Program-made: the position numbers and the translations under genes
Shown: positions 15,338 to 24,176 of the stretch, piece by piece
Layout of the letters: each line of letters begins with the position of its first letter
Position numbering within the stretch: the first letter of the stretch is position 1
From: Salegentibacter salegens
Lineage (GTDB): Bacteria > Bacteroidota > Bacteroidia > Flavobacteriales > Flavobacteriaceae
Direction: 5' to 3'
Assembly: GCF_900142975.1 (NCBI RefSeq)
Contig: NZ_LT670848.1
Coordinates: 2,914,001 to 2,978,000 of the forward strand
Length of the DNA: 64,000 nt
Notes under the pieces: generated by a model
Database searches by the model: none
What the model was told of the DNA's origin: nothing
Seen by the model: only the letters and a program-made list of their open reading frames with translations

Positions 15338-17398
15338 CTATTCTTGAAAATCTTCAACTGAAATACCTTCGTTAACAAGGATTTCAGTAACATCAAATTC
15401 AAATGTTTGTGGGCCTGCAGCCTGGGTCATTTTAAAAGGAAATTTAACTCCTTCTACTTCCTGGTAATCGCTGTATCCTGTAGGAATAGACATTGTTTGT
15501 CCCGCCTGTGATATAGTTTGAACAGTTTGCATTTTCAAACCGCTGTCTACATTGTAGTATGCTTTGTAATTTTCGTTTAAAGCAACAACATAAGCATCAG
15601 TACCTTCAACAGTTTCAATTCCTTCTAAGGTAGCGTCGCCAATATTAAGTTCCGGGAATGGATTGGAATCTATTCTAGCGGTTTTGATCTGCTCTTCGGT
15701 ATAAGGAATTTTTTGGCCCTGGGCCATTACAAATCCTGTTTCGCCATCAAAAACCTGCTTACTCATTACGTTACCGCCAACAGAAACTTCCTGGTTTAGC
15801 TTACCTTCCATAGTTCTTTTCATGGTAAGGTTTAGAGCCATTCCCTGTACGCTAGCTTCAGCTTTCATCACTACGCTTTCTACTTCTTCTAAAGCATCAC
15901 GGCCACCAACAGCTTCAATATAATCTGCGTAAACTTTTTCTACGGTTACTGAAGCGTCAACTTCTTTAGCTTGTGGTTTTTCAACTTCCTCACCAAGTTT
16001 GCTGTAATATTTCACCGGAAGTGTTTTACCGTTAAATTCAACCTTTTCAAGGTTTTCAGCAATTTCTGAAGCTTTACCTGCAACTATAATTCTCATATTA
16101 TCGGTTTGATAATATTTGTTAGCTACACGTTGAATATCTTCAGCAGTAACTGCATTTATTTTTTGAAGAAAAGTTTCATAGAAATCTTCCGAAAGATCAT
16201 TGGTTTTGATGTTAAGCGCGTAATTAGCGATGGTAGAAGGTTGTTCTAGCCTTAATACGAAATCACCGGCAAATTTACTTTTAGCATTTTCCAACATTTC
16301 AGCATCTACAGGCTCGGTTTTAATTCTTTTAATCTCTTTTAAAGATTCTACAATAGCGCTATCGGTTACCGCATTTCTAACACTTGCCTGTGCAACAAAT
16401 CTTGAAGCATACTTGTCTGCTCCAGTACTTGTTCTGGCTCCATAAGTATAACCTTTGTCTTCACGAAGGTTCATATTTAGATAGCTTCCAAAACTACCAC
16501 CAAGAATTTGGTTTGCTACCAATACTGGGAAGTAATCTTCATCTGCCATTTTTAAATCTATGGTATTTTGAAGTCTTAACTCACTCTGAACCGCGTTTGG
16601 CATATCAACTAAGTTGATTTGTGTTTCATTAGCGTTTGCTACTTGAGGTAATTCTTGCTCTGTTGGAGCACCAGCTTCCCAGTTTCCAAAATTTTTCTTA
16701 GCAAGTTTTTTTACTTCAGAAGTCTTTACATCCCCCACTATAACCAGGTAAGCATTAGCAGGTTTGAAATAATTCTTGTAAAAACTTTCTACGTCTTCTA
16801 AAGAAACTTTTTCAGTATTTTCTACCGTAGCAAATTCTCCATAAGGGTGATTAGCTCCATAGGCTAAAGCAGCGCTTACACGGCTGGCGATAGAACCTAC
16901 GTCTTTATTGATAGATTTTAAACTTTCAATTTGTTTGTTTTTTTCAGCGTCAAATTCTTCCTGGGTGAATTTTGGTTTTAAAGCCCCTTCAGCCATAAGT
17001 TCCATAACTCTAGGGAAAAACTTAGAAAGCGAGCTAGCATATACGCTTTCTGATCCAAAATTAACATTGGCTCCTAAAAAGTCTATTTCTTCGTTAAAAT
17101 CGTCCTTAGACATATTCTCGGTTCCTGTGCCTAGTAAAGAAGATACCAAAGCAGCAGTAGCTGGTTTTTCTTCGGCGTGAGGTTTATTGTCTATAATTAA
17201 AGAAGCAGAAACTCTTGGTAATTTATGGTTCTCTACCACTAAAACTTTTAAGCCGTTATTTAAGGTGAATTCATCTGGCTGACCAAGATTAATTTTTGGC
17301 GCCGGTCCCGGTTCCGGTTGTTTAGAACGGTCTACCTGCGCAATTGCTGCGGTGGTCAAAAAGCAGGCTATAAATAATGTGAGTATATTAAATTTCAT
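15338..17398 (-). CDS. M16 peptidase-like protein, inactive subunit with C-terminal extension
   Basis: A 686-residue secreted protein with signal peptide MKFNILTLFIACFLTTAAIA. Residues 35-450 form the paired M16 domains, but where active members have HxxEH this one has none (VSSLLGTGTENM region), so it is the non-catalytic partner. The middle segment contains SYLNMNLREDKGYTYGARTS, which carries the Arg/Tyr substrate-anchoring pair typical of the second M16 subunit. About 220 extra residues (470-686) form a mostly beta region that resembles outer-membrane lipoprotein-sorting (LolA/B-like) folds. It is encoded 17 bases after the active M16 gene, so the two likely form a periplasmic heterodimer. 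Confidence 0.88.
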   Translation of the reverse strand: MKFNILTLFIACFLTTAAIAQVDRSKQPEPGPAPKINLGQPDEFTLNNGLKVLVVENHKLPRVSASLIIDNKPHAEEKPATAALVSSLLGTGTENMSKDDFNEEIDFLGANVNFGSESVYASSLSKFFPRVMELMAEGALKPKFTQEEFDAEKNKQIESLKSINKDVGSIASRVSAALAYGANHPYGEFATVENTEKVSLEDVESFYKNYFKPANAYLVIVGDVKTSEVKKLAKKNFGNWEAGAPTEQELPQVANANETQINLVDMPNAVQSELRLQNTIDLKMADEDYFPVLVANQILGGSFGSYLNMNLREDKGYTYGARTSTGADKYASRFVAQASVRNAVTDSAIVESLKEIKRIKTEPVDAEMLENAKSKFAGDFVLRLEQPSTIANYALNIKTNDLSEDFYETFLQKINAVTAEDIQRVANKYYQTDNMRIIVAGKASEIAENLEKVEFNGKTLPVKYYSKLGEEVEKPQAKEVDASVTVEKVYADYIEAVGGRDALEEVESVVMKAEASVQGMALNLTMKRTMEGKLNQEVSVGGNVMSKQVFDGETGFVMAQGQKIPYTEEQIKTARIDSNPFPELNIGDATLEGIETVEGTDAYVVALNENYKAYYNVDSGLKMQTVQTISQAGQTMSIPTGYSDYQEVEGVKFPFKMTQAAGPQTFEFDVTEILVNEGISVEDFQE

Positions 17399-17415
17399 TC
17401 TTTATGTTTTTTATG

Positions 17416-18741
17416 TTATTCCTTTTCGTTTTCTGGAAGATAATCTAACTCTAAACGTTGGTTCTCGTTAAGATATTCATTGGCTACCCTTTGGATATCT
17501 TCTCTTGTTATGTCTCTGTAGATTTCAATCTCTTCGTTAATAAGATCGGTATCTCCATAAAGAACATTGTAAGTTGCCAGTGAAGAAGCGATTCCCTGAA
17601 TGCTACTATTGGAATTTACAAAACGATTCTCAAATTTATTCTGAAGTTTTTGATATTCTTTTTCCGAAATCAGTTCGTTTTGAAGTTTGTCAATCTCTTC
17701 ATCCATTGAAACTGCAAGGGTGTCTAAAGGAGTTTCGCCTAATGCAAGGGCACCCATTACATAGGTTCCATAATCTTCCTGAGATCTTGGAAAAGCCAAT
17801 ACCTGTAGTGCAGTTTTTTCTTCGTCTACCATTTTCTTGTACATTCTGGAACTTCTCCCGTCAGTAAGAATAGAAGAGATCATATCAAGGATATAAGCAT
17901 CTTTCTCTTTCATGGAAGGCGTGCGGTAAACAAATAACTTTGCCGGAATTTGAATATTACTGTCGTATTCTGTAGCTGTAATAGTTTCAGTAATTGGTTC
18001 TTCTTTAACTGAAACTCTTTCTACTTCGTTTCCTTCAGGAATTTCCGAAAAATACTTTTCAATCATCTTTTTAGTTTCATCAATTTCAATATCACCGGCA
18101 ACTACTAAAGTAGCGTTGTTTGGGCCGTAATATTTATCGAAGAAAGCTTTAAATTCGTCTAGCTCGGCTGCGTCAAGATCTTCCATTGTACCAATAACTG
18201 AGTTTTTGTAAGGATGCTTATCAAAAACGTATTTATTGATTCCGGTAGAATAAATAATCTTTCCGTAAGGAGCATTATCAATACGAGAGCGCTTTTCTTC
18301 TTTTACAACTTCGTTTTGAGTTTCTACGCCTACCTCATTAATAACCGGGTGAAGCATTCTTTCAGATTCCATCCATAAACCTAATTCAAGGTTGTTAGAG
18401 GGGAAAGTTTCGTAATAATAAGTACGATCTTGAGTGGTGCTGGCATTGTTGCTACCACCATTAGCGGCTACAATATCAAACCATTTTCCGCGCTCAATGT
18501 TCTCTGTCCCTTCAAATAAAAGGTGTTCAAAGAAGTGGGCAAAGCCAGAGCGGCCTGTTTCTTCATCTTTAGCACCTACGTGGTACATTACTCCAACAGT
18601 AGCTACTGGGGCTGTGTTGTCCTGGTGTAAAATAACGTGTAATCCGTTGTCCAGGTTGTATTCGGTAAATTCTACCTCCTGGGCAATTCCTGCTGCGCTG
18701 CAAACTAATGCAAAAGCAACCATTTTTAAGTTTTTAATCAT
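17416..18741 (-). CDS. M16 family zinc metallopeptidase, active subunit
   Basis: A 441-residue protein with an N-terminal signal peptide (cleavage near AAGIAQE). It has the inverted zinc motif H69-F-F-E72-H73 and a downstream glutamate about 75 residues later in NEVVKEEKRSR, which completes the zinc site. The family cleaves peptides inside a clamshell formed by two M16 halves; here the second half is provided by the adjacent inactive subunit. Export suggests degradation of peptides in the periplasm. The gene is first in a two-gene operon. Confidence 0.92.
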   Translation of the reverse strand: MIKNLKMVAFALVCSAAGIAQEVEFTEYNLDNGLHVILHQDNTAPVATVGVMYHVGAKDEETGRSGFAHFFEHLLFEGTENIERGKWFDIVAANGGSNNASTTQDRTYYYETFPSNNLELGLWMESERMLHPVINEVGVETQNEVVKEEKRSRIDNAPYGKIIYSTGINKYVFDKHPYKNSVIGTMEDLDAAELDEFKAFFDKYYGPNNATLVVAGDIEIDETKKMIEKYFSEIPEGNEVERVSVKEEPITETITATEYDSNIQIPAKLFVYRTPSMKEKDAYILDMISSILTDGRSSRMYKKMVDEEKTALQVLAFPRSQEDYGTYVMGALALGETPLDTLAVSMDEEIDKLQNELISEKEYQKLQNKFENRFVNSNSSIQGIASSLATYNVLYGDTDLINEEIEIYRDITREDIQRVANEYLNENQRLELDYLPENEKE

Positions 18742-19019
18742 TTTTTAATAGATTTTTCATTAATGCCTTGTATTAGTATTTGAATATCGTAATTTGTTAC
18801 AGCATAATTTTAGAATAATGAAGAAATTAGTGTATTTGTGCGAATAGTGTCAAAATTAACAAGCTATTAAGCTAAAAACCGACGCTTTTTTTAGAAATTT
18901 ACTTTTGAAACAAGACGATTTGCGGGGCCGGAACAGGCATTTGTGATTTTTTAATTAGAAAATGAGATAATAGTTCCCTGCCTTACATTCGTTTAAATAA
19001 AATAAACCAACCAAAAGCT

Positions 19020-19484
19020 ATGAAGAATTTTAGTGTTCCAATTAAATACAGTCTCATAATCGCAGTAGGACTTATTGTGTATTTTTTAATTCTATCACTC
19101 TTTAATTTGCATATTTATCCGTTGTTTAGTTTGTTTAACGGAGTGATTATGGCTGCAGGAATGTGGTTGGCTCTAAAAGCATACCGAAGCTCTAAAGGTG
19201 CAAAGTTTAAGTATCAAAAAGGCTTTATGGCGAGCTTGCTTACCGGGTTTAATGCCACTATTTTATTCACCATCTTTTTTGCCTTATATGCCACAGAACT
19301 AAATCCCGATTTTTTAAGTAACCTTATTAATATGTGGCGTACAGATTACGGAACCAATATTGGTATTGTACTTTTTGTAGTGGCTGTTATGGGGTTTGCA
19401 ACAAGCCTGGTGCTTACTTTAGCCTATATGCAGTTATTTAAAGACTCCTGGAATACTAAAGAAGGGCAGGAACATACCTATTAA
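19020..19484 (+). CDS. DUF4199 family membrane protein
   Basis: A 154-residue protein with four predicted membrane helices (about residues 9-29, 34-52, 71-90 and 111-136) separated by short loops, including the YRSSKGAKFKYQKGF loop that is typical of DUF4199. The function of the family is unknown. It is divergent from the M16 operon across a 278-base gap in which I see no further gene, and precedes the rplU promoter. Confidence 0.75.
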   Translation: MKNFSVPIKYSLIIAVGLIVYFLILSLFNLHIYPLFSLFNGVIMAAGMWLALKAYRSSKGAKFKYQKGFMASLLTGFNATILFTIFFALYATELNPDFLSNLINMWRTDYGTNIGIVLFVVAVMGFATSLVLTLAYMQLFKDSWNTKEGQEHTY

Positions 19485-19496
19485 AGTTTTTTAGGC

Positions 19497-19527
19497 TTTG
19501 TGAATTAATTAATTAGAAGTATATTTG
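19497..19527 (+). promoter_or_regulatory. promoter of rplU-rpmA, consensus match
   Basis: TTTG at 19497-19500 and TATATTTG at 19520-19527 are separated by exactly 19 bases, a full match to the Bacteroidota primary-sigma consensus TTTG-N19-TAnnTTTG. The predicted 5' leader is about 55 bases. Confidence 0.78.
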
Positions 19528-19586
19528 CAACCGCTTGCGAAAAAAGTAAGTGAAATTTTTAGCATAAATTAATTAATCACAACACT

Positions 19587-20081
19587 ATGTATGCAATTGT
19601 AGAGATAGCAGGGCAGCAATTTAAAGTTGCAAAAGACCAAAAGGTGTTTGTTAACCGTCTAAGCGGAGAAGAAGGAGACAGCGTTTCTTTTGACAAAGTT
19701 CTTCTTACCGGAGATGGTGACAGCATAAACCTTGGCGCCCCGGCTATAGATGGTGCTCTTGTAGGAGCAAAAATCACCCGTCACCTTAAAGGAGACAAAG
19801 TAATTGTTTTCAAAAAGAAAAGACGTAAAGGTTACAAAAAGAAAAACGGTCACCGTCAATCTTTAACCGAAATCGTAATTGAAAGCATCGATGTAAAAGG
19901 TGGAAAAAAAGCTGCTTCAACTAAAAAAGAAGAAGCACCTAAGAAAGAAGCCAAAACTGATAGTAAATCGGAAGATTTAAATCAATACACCGTAGCTGAA
20001 TTAAAAGAGATGGCTAAGGAGAAAGGTCTTGAAGGCTACTCTTCTATGAAGAAAGCTGAATTAATTGAAGCTTTAAGTTAA
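19587..20081 (+). CDS. rplU: 50S ribosomal protein L21 with C-terminal SAP/Rho-N-like extension
   Basis: Residues 1-103 are canonical bacterial L21, from MYAIVEIAGQQFKV to KKKNGHRQSLTEIVIESI (in parts). An additional 60 residues follow: a Lys/Ala/Glu-rich linker and then a small helical module DLNQYTVAELKEMAKEKGLE...MKKAELIEAL that resembles SAP or Rho N-terminal helix-extended-helix motifs, which bind nucleic acid. L21 without this tail is about 103 residues. It is followed 28 bases later by rpmA, the usual L21-L27 pair. The tail may contact rRNA or mRNA outside the ribosome body; that is inference. Confidence 0.95.
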   Translation: MYAIVEIAGQQFKVAKDQKVFVNRLSGEEGDSVSFDKVLLTGDGDSINLGAPAIDGALVGAKITRHLKGDKVIVFKKKRRKGYKKKNGHRQSLTEIVIESIDVKGGKKAASTKKEEAPKKEAKTDSKSEDLNQYTVAELKEMAKEKGLEGYSSMKKAELIEALS

Positions 20082-20109
20082 ATATTAATCTACTTAAAAC
20101 TAAAGTAAA

Positions 20110-20370
20110 ATGGCACACAAAAAAGGAGTCGGTAGTTCCAAGAACGGTAGAGAGTCAGAATCGAAACGTTTAGGCGTGAAAATTTTTGGCGGACAAGCAG
20201 CCGTAGCCGGAAACATTATCGTTAGACAAAGAGGTACTGCACACAATCCAGGTGATAATGTGTATGCAGGAAAAGATCATACTTTACACGCTAAAGTTGA
20301 TGGTCTTGTGAAATTTTCTAAGACTACAAACAACAAATCTTACGTTTCTATTGAACCGTTTGAAGCATAA
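20110..20370 (+). CDS. rpmA: 50S ribosomal protein L27
   Basis: An 86-residue L27 beginning [20 protein letters not shown]; the glycine- and Lys-rich N-terminus reaches towards the peptidyl-transferase centre. The body includes [20 protein letters not shown] (in parts). No Firmicutes-type cleavable leader is present. It is co-transcribed with rplU and followed by a strong terminator at 20422-20454. Confidence 0.98.
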   Translation: MAHKKGVGSSKNGRESESKRLGVKIFGGQAAVAGNIIVRQRGTAHNPGDNVYAGKDHTLHAKVDGLVKFSKTTNNKSYVSIEPFEA

Positions 20371-20421
20371 GTCTTAAACTCTTAAATGAGATAAAGAATT
20401 TTATTCTTAGAATTATACTAA

Positions 20422-20454
20422 ACCCCTTCCGAAATTCGGAAGGGGTTTTTTTGT
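20422..20454 (+). terminator. rho-independent terminator of rplU-rpmA
   Basis: The stem AAACCCCTTCCG/CGGAAGGGGTTT with a small loop is followed by a run of seven T. Confidence 0.92.
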
Positions 20455-20484
20455 ATCTTTAATGTAGACTTTAAGTTATATGTT

Positions 20485-20829
20485 ATGAAGTATATAGACG
20501 TTTTTCGCACCTCAGACCGACATGAACATTCTATCATTAAAAATCTTTTTGATGATGAAAGATTAGATTATAGATCTCACGGGGAGGTTACAGATAACGC
20601 TACTAATATTGGTGCATTAGGTAATGACGGACTTAGAATTGAAGTAGCGGAAAGCGATAGGGATAAGGCAACTGAAATTATTAAAAGAAGCGGTTTTCTT
20701 GGCCAAAGTCATAATATAGCGCAACCCAAAAGAAGAAAACCTCAAATAGGGAAATGGGTAATTATTGTTCTTGCTATGCTGGTTGTACTCGTTGCTATTA
20801 TCCTGTTTGTTTGGTTTATGAATGCTTAG
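20485..20829 (+). CDS. DUF2007-like protein with C-terminal membrane helix
   Basis: A 114-residue protein. Residues 1-70 (YIDVFRTSDRHEHSIIKNLF, then GLRIEVAESDRDKATEII) resemble DUF2007; a basic linker KRRKPQIGK follows, then a single hydrophobic helix at about residues 89-112, giving a tail-anchored topology. The family is called signal-transducing (PII-like) in databases but its function is not established. The gene is monocistronic between the rpmA terminator and a repeat cluster. Confidence 0.65.
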   Translation: MKYIDVFRTSDRHEHSIIKNLFDDERLDYRSHGEVTDNATNIGALGNDGLRIEVAESDRDKATEIIKRSGFLGQSHNIAQPKRRKPQIGKWVIIVLAMLVVLVAIILFVWFMNA

Positions 20830-20860
20830 AAAATATTGCTTAAACATTATCTTGAAAGGC

Positions 20861-20906
20861 TTTCAGAATCCAATATGTTAGAAACTGAAACCAGTTCAGC
20901 TTGACG
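20861..20906. repeat. dispersed intergenic repeat, copy 2 (inverted, partial)
   Basis: Read on the minus strand, this begins CGTCAAGCTGAACTGGTTTC and continues with a TTCTAACAT segment and GATTCTGAAA, matching the left and central parts of the element at 1516-1607. The hairpin-forming right half is absent. Confidence 0.55.
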
Positions 20907-20925
20907 TAAAATTTTCAAAATAAAA

Positions 20926-20958
20926 AGACCTCACAAGTTTTGAAAACCTGTGAGGTCT
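20926..20958. repeat. 33-bp palindromic dispersed repeat, copy 2
   Basis: Same 33-base palindrome as 7772-7804, in inverse orientation with two differences; the arms are AGACCTCACA and TGTGAGGTCT. It lies 67 bases after the ahcY stop, between convergent genes, as copy 1 lies between convergent genes. Confidence 0.7.
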
Positions 20959-21025
20959 GCTAGTTTATTAAAATTATTTCCGCCTTTTCTGAATCAATTC
21001 AAAAGTGGCGGCGGAAATGACAATA

Positions 21026-22342
21026 TTAATATCTGTAATACTCCGGCTTGTATGGACCTTTTACTTCCACGCCAATATATTTAGCCTGGTAATCTTTAAG
21101 TTCGGTTAATTCTACTCCAATTTTTTCAAGGTGAAGTTTAGCAACCTTTTCGTCTAAATGCTTCGGAAGCATATAAACTTCATTTTCGTATTTATCAGAA
21201 TTTTTCCAAAGTTCAATTTGCGCTAAAGTCTGGTTGGTAAACGAGTTACTCATTACAAAACTAGGGTGGCCAGTAGCGCAACCAAGATTTACCAATCGCC
21301 CTTCCGCTAAAAGAATAATATCTTTTCCGTCTATGGTATATTTATCAACCTGTGGCTTGATTTCATCTTTAGAATCACCGTGATTGTTATTCAGCCAGGC
21401 AACATCAATTTCGTTATCAAAATGCCCAATATTACAAACAATGGTTTTGTCTTTCATCGCTTCAAAATGCTCTCCACGAACAATATCTTTATTACCGGTA
21501 GTGGTAATTACAATATCAGCCTTTGGTAAAACAGTTTCCAATTTTTTTACTTCAAAACCGTCCATTGCAGCTTGTAAAGCACAAATAGGATCAATTTCAG
21601 TAACGGTTACAATAGATCCGGCACCTTTAAATGAAGCCGCGGTACCTTTACCGACATCTCCATAGCCACAAACTACAACGCGTTTTCCGGCAAGCATAAC
21701 ATCGGTAGCGCGACGAATTGCATCAACTGCACTTTCACGGCACCCATATTTATTGTCAAACTTAGACTTAGTCACCGAATCGTTTACGTTAATGGCCGGC
21801 ATTACCAAAGTTCCGTTCTTCATTCTTTCGTAAAGACGGTGAACTCCCGTAGTGGTTTCTTCTGAAAGTCCGCGGATACCTTTAGCAAGTTCCGGGTATT
21901 TATCAAAAACCATATTGGTAAGATCCCCACCATCATCAAGAATCATATTCAAAGGCTCACGTTCTTCCCCAAAAAACAGGGTTTGTTCTATACACCAGTT
22001 AAATTCTTCCTCGGTCATTCCTTTCCAGGCATAAACTGGGATTCCCGCAGCGGCAATTGCAGCTGCAGCGTGATCTTGGGTAGAGAAAATATTACAAGAG
22101 CTCCAGGTTACGTCGGCACCCAAAGAAATAAGAGTTTCAATAAGTACTGCAGTTTGCACGGTCATGTGAAGGCAACCGGCAATTCTGGCTCCTTTTAAAG
22201 GTTGTTCATTTTTATATTCTTCACGCAGGGACATTAATCCCGGCATTTCAGCTTCGGCGAGTTCTATCTCTTTTCTTCCCCAATCGGCAAGGGAAATATC
22301 CTTAACTTTATAAGCCGTATGCGGCACTGTTTTAGTCGACAT
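21026..22342 (-). CDS. ahcY: adenosylhomocysteinase
   Basis: NAD-dependent enzyme that splits S-adenosylhomocysteine into adenosine and homocysteine, which relieves methyltransferase product inhibition. It is 438 residues from [15 protein letters not shown]. Visible motifs are the NAD Rossmann stretch [14 protein letters not shown], the substrate-site [14 protein letters not shown] and the C-terminal YKPEYYRY, typical of the family. The frame extends 28 codons upstream to 22426, but that would overlap the divergent gene at 22408 and lacks homology. A TATTTTTG on the minus strand at 22386-22379 fits a -7 element for this start. Confidence 0.97.
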   Translation of the reverse strand: MSTKTVPHTAYKVKDISLADWGRKEIELAEAEMPGLMSLREEYKNEQPLKGARIAGCLHMTVQTAVLIETLISLGADVTWSSCNIFSTQDHAAAAIAAAGIPVYAWKGMTEEEFNWCIEQTLFFGEEREPLNMILDDGGDLTNMVFDKYPELAKGIRGLSEETTTGVHRLYERMKNGTLVMPAINVNDSVTKSKFDNKYGCRESAVDAIRRATDVMLAGKRVVVCGYGDVGKGTAASFKGAGSIVTVTEIDPICALQAAMDGFEVKKLETVLPKADIVITTTGNKDIVRGEHFEAMKDKTIVCNIGHFDNEIDVAWLNNNHGDSKDEIKPQVDKYTIDGKDIILLAEGRLVNLGCATGHPSFVMSNSFTNQTLAQIELWKNSDKYENEVYMLPKHLDEKVAKLHLEKIGVELTELKDYQAKYIGVEVKGPYKPEYYRY

Positions 22343-22407
22343 ATTATTATATTTGAATATTAGCAATTTTTTGTCTCGCAAAAATAAGGAATCTATAACA
22401 AACCTAC

Positions 22408-23055
22408 ATGCCACTTTACAAAACAATAACAGTAAACCCGCATACTAAAGTCTTCATTTGGAAGGTAGAAGAGCCTTTTGAAGATTTAAGCGAAGGAATA
22501 GAATTAACCACGCATTGCCAAAATCGCGTAAACGGAATGAAATCTGAAATTCACCGCCGTGGTTTTATGAGTATTCGGCATTTAATGGCCGAAGCGGGCT
22601 ATGTAGACCACGATTTGTTTTACGACGAATTAGGAAAACCGCATTTAAAAAATGGAAAAAATATCTCTATTACCCATTCTTTTAATTTTACTGCGATAAT
22701 TTTAAGCGATGAAAAAGTGGGGATAGATATTGAAAAACGCCGCGATAAAATTCTAAAGATCGCTAATAAATTTACGCCGCTTAGCGAGTATCACACCGTT
22801 GCAAATGAAGAAGCTTTAATAAGAAAACTCACCATTGTTTGGGGTGCTAAAGAATCTATTTATAAAATGTATGCCGAACCCGGACTTGGATTTTTACAGC
22901 ATATTAATGTAACCGATTTTGATTTTGACGATGATGAAACCACAGCTAAAGTAAATTTTAAAGGTAGGGAGTCTTTTTATGAAATGAAGTTCCTGGAATT
23001 TGAAGGTTTTACCTGCGTCTATGGCTGGGGAGATCCTAAAAAAGCCAAAGATTAA
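22408..23055 (+). CDS. 4'-phosphopantetheinyl transferase superfamily protein
   Basis: A 215-residue Sfp/AcpS-like enzyme that moves phosphopantetheine from CoA to a carrier-protein serine. The magnesium-binding motif [11 protein letters not shown] and the downstream [11 protein letters not shown] motif are both present, in the spacing of Sfp-type enzymes. No polyketide or peptide synthase is encoded here, so it is probably the housekeeping activator of fatty-acid ACP or of a distant cluster. It is divergent from ahcY (gap 65 bases) and its stop overlaps the start of the next gene by one base. Confidence 0.85.
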   Translation: MPLYKTITVNPHTKVFIWKVEEPFEDLSEGIELTTHCQNRVNGMKSEIHRRGFMSIRHLMAEAGYVDHDLFYDELGKPHLKNGKNISITHSFNFTAIILSDEKVGIDIEKRRDKILKIANKFTPLSEYHTVANEEALIRKLTIVWGAKESIYKMYAEPGLGFLQHINVTDFDFDDDETTAKVNFKGRESFYEMKFLEFEGFTCVYGWGDPKKAKD

Positions 23056-23747
23056 TGCGGAATTATTATGCTGAAATTTCCCAGGCTTTAACTAATGGGA
23101 AAAAGCTGCTCGCCATTTTGATAGATCCCGATAAATTTATTGAAGTTGAAGCAGCAGCTTACCTAAAAAAGATTCCCAAAGAAACAACTCATATTTTTGT
23201 AGGCGGCAGTACCGTTGAAAAATTTAAAACCGAAAAAACGGTAAAAGCGATAAAAACGGAGACCAATTTACCTGTGATCTTATTCCCGGGTGATTATTCT
23301 CAAATCACCGAAACTGCAGATGCTTTACTTTTTTTAAGTCTGCTTTCCGGGAGAAATCCCGAATATTTAATCGAGCAGCAAGTAAAATCTGTAGAAAAAT
23401 TAAAGCATAGTAAACTGGAAATTATTCCCACGGCTTATATTCTAATAGACGGCGGGAAAGAATGTGCGGTTCAGCGGGTAAGTGGCACAAAGCCAATTCC
23501 GCAATCCCAGGTTGAAACGATCGTAAATACTGCTTTAGCCGGGGAATTTTCGGGAAAAAAACTAATTTACCTGGAAGCGGGAAGCGGGGCTATTTTTCCG
23601 GTTTCCGAAGAAATTATTGCTGAAGTTAAAAAAGCAATTTCTATTCCTTTGGTTGTAGGTGGCGGAATTCGAAGTTTTGAACAACAAGAAAAGGCCTATA
23701 AAGCAGGTGCCGATATGATCGTGATGGGGACACAATTTGAAAATTAG
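23055..23747 (+). CDS. geranylgeranyl/heptaprenylglyceryl phosphate synthase family protein
   Basis: A 230-residue TIM-barrel prenyltransferase of the archaeal GGGPS/bacterial PcrB family, which couples sn-glycerol-1-phosphate to a polyprenyl diphosphate to make an ether bond. Features are LLAILIDPDKF at residue 18, HIFVGGSTVEK near 47, the YLEAGSGA phosphate-binding loop near 176 and VVGGGIRSFEQQEKAYKAGAD (in parts) near the C-terminus. Bacteroidota homologues are known to form a distinct group, but their physiological lipid is unclear. The sequence stops at GTQFEN, just after the last barrel strand, so the usual final helix may be clipped. A repeat begins five bases after the stop. Confidence 0.85.
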   Translation: MRNYYAEISQALTNGKKLLAILIDPDKFIEVEAAAYLKKIPKETTHIFVGGSTVEKFKTEKTVKAIKTETNLPVILFPGDYSQITETADALLFLSLLSGRNPEYLIEQQVKSVEKLKHSKLEIIPTAYILIDGGKECAVQRVSGTKPIPQSQVETIVNTALAGEFSGKKLIYLEAGSGAIFPVSEEIIAEVKKAISIPLVVGGGIRSFEQQEKAYKAGADMIVMGTQFEN

Positions 23748-23751
23748 TAAA

Positions 23752-23778
23752 CGTCATTCTGAATTTATTTCAGAATCT
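23752..23778. repeat. small inverted repeat related to dispersed element
   Basis: CGTCATTCTGAA, then ATTCTGAA/TTCAGAAT arms around a 5-base loop. The sequence resembles the ends of the 1516-1607 element and begins five bases after the preceding stop codon. Confidence 0.5.
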
Positions 23779-23915
23779 AATTTGTGGTAGTCCAAAAAAA
23801 TAAAGCTTCACAAATTGTTAGTTTAACTTACAATAATACTAATTTCAAATCTTTAAATTTGGCTTCCATATAAAGCCGGGTGAATATTCGTGTATTCGTG
23901 GCTAAAATTCCAATC

Positions 23916-24176
23916 ATGAAAATTTCAGTAGAATTAACATTAAGTCCGTTGCAGGACGATTTTGAACCAAAGATCATCAATTTCATCAAAAAATTGCGAG
24001 CTTCAGGATTAACGGTAAAAGAAAATCCGCTAAGTACCCAGGTTTATGGAGATTATGATGAGGTGATGAATTTATTGCATTCAGAAATAAAAGAGGTTTT
24101 TGAAGCTATAGACCGTGGCCTTATCTATATAAAAATTGTAAAATCTGATCTTAGCGACTATGCAGCCGATTTTTGA
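23916..24176 (+). CDS. thiamine-binding protein (YkoF/MTH1187 family)
   Basis: An 86-residue protein beginning MKISVELTLSPLQDDF and containing GLTVKENPLSTQVYGDYDEVM (in parts), consistent with the small ferredoxin-like thiamine-binding family (COG0011 type). Members bind thiamine or hydroxymethylpyrimidine, usually beside transporters. The frame is open 12 codons upstream, but ATG 23916 matches the family N-terminus. The stop overlaps the downstream PnuC-like gene by 17 bases, which ties the two together and hints that the transporter may carry thiamine. Confidence 0.78.
   Translation: MKISVELTLSPLQDDFEPKIINFIKKLRASGLTVKENPLSTQVYGDYDEVMNLLHSEIKEVFEAIDRGLIYIKIVKSDLSDYAADF

Noticed and set aside
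17574..17867. 97-codon plus-strand frame
   Set aside because: Antisense to the M16 peptidase gene; a composition shadow.
18742..19019. Possible RNA gene in the divergent M16/DUF4199 gap
   Set aside because: No hairpin-plus-T-run, tRNA-like fold or conserved motif was seen; only AT-rich promoter-like sequence.
22343..22426. 28-codon N-terminal extension of ahcY
   Set aside because: It overlaps the divergent phosphopantetheinyl transferase gene and is not part of the family.
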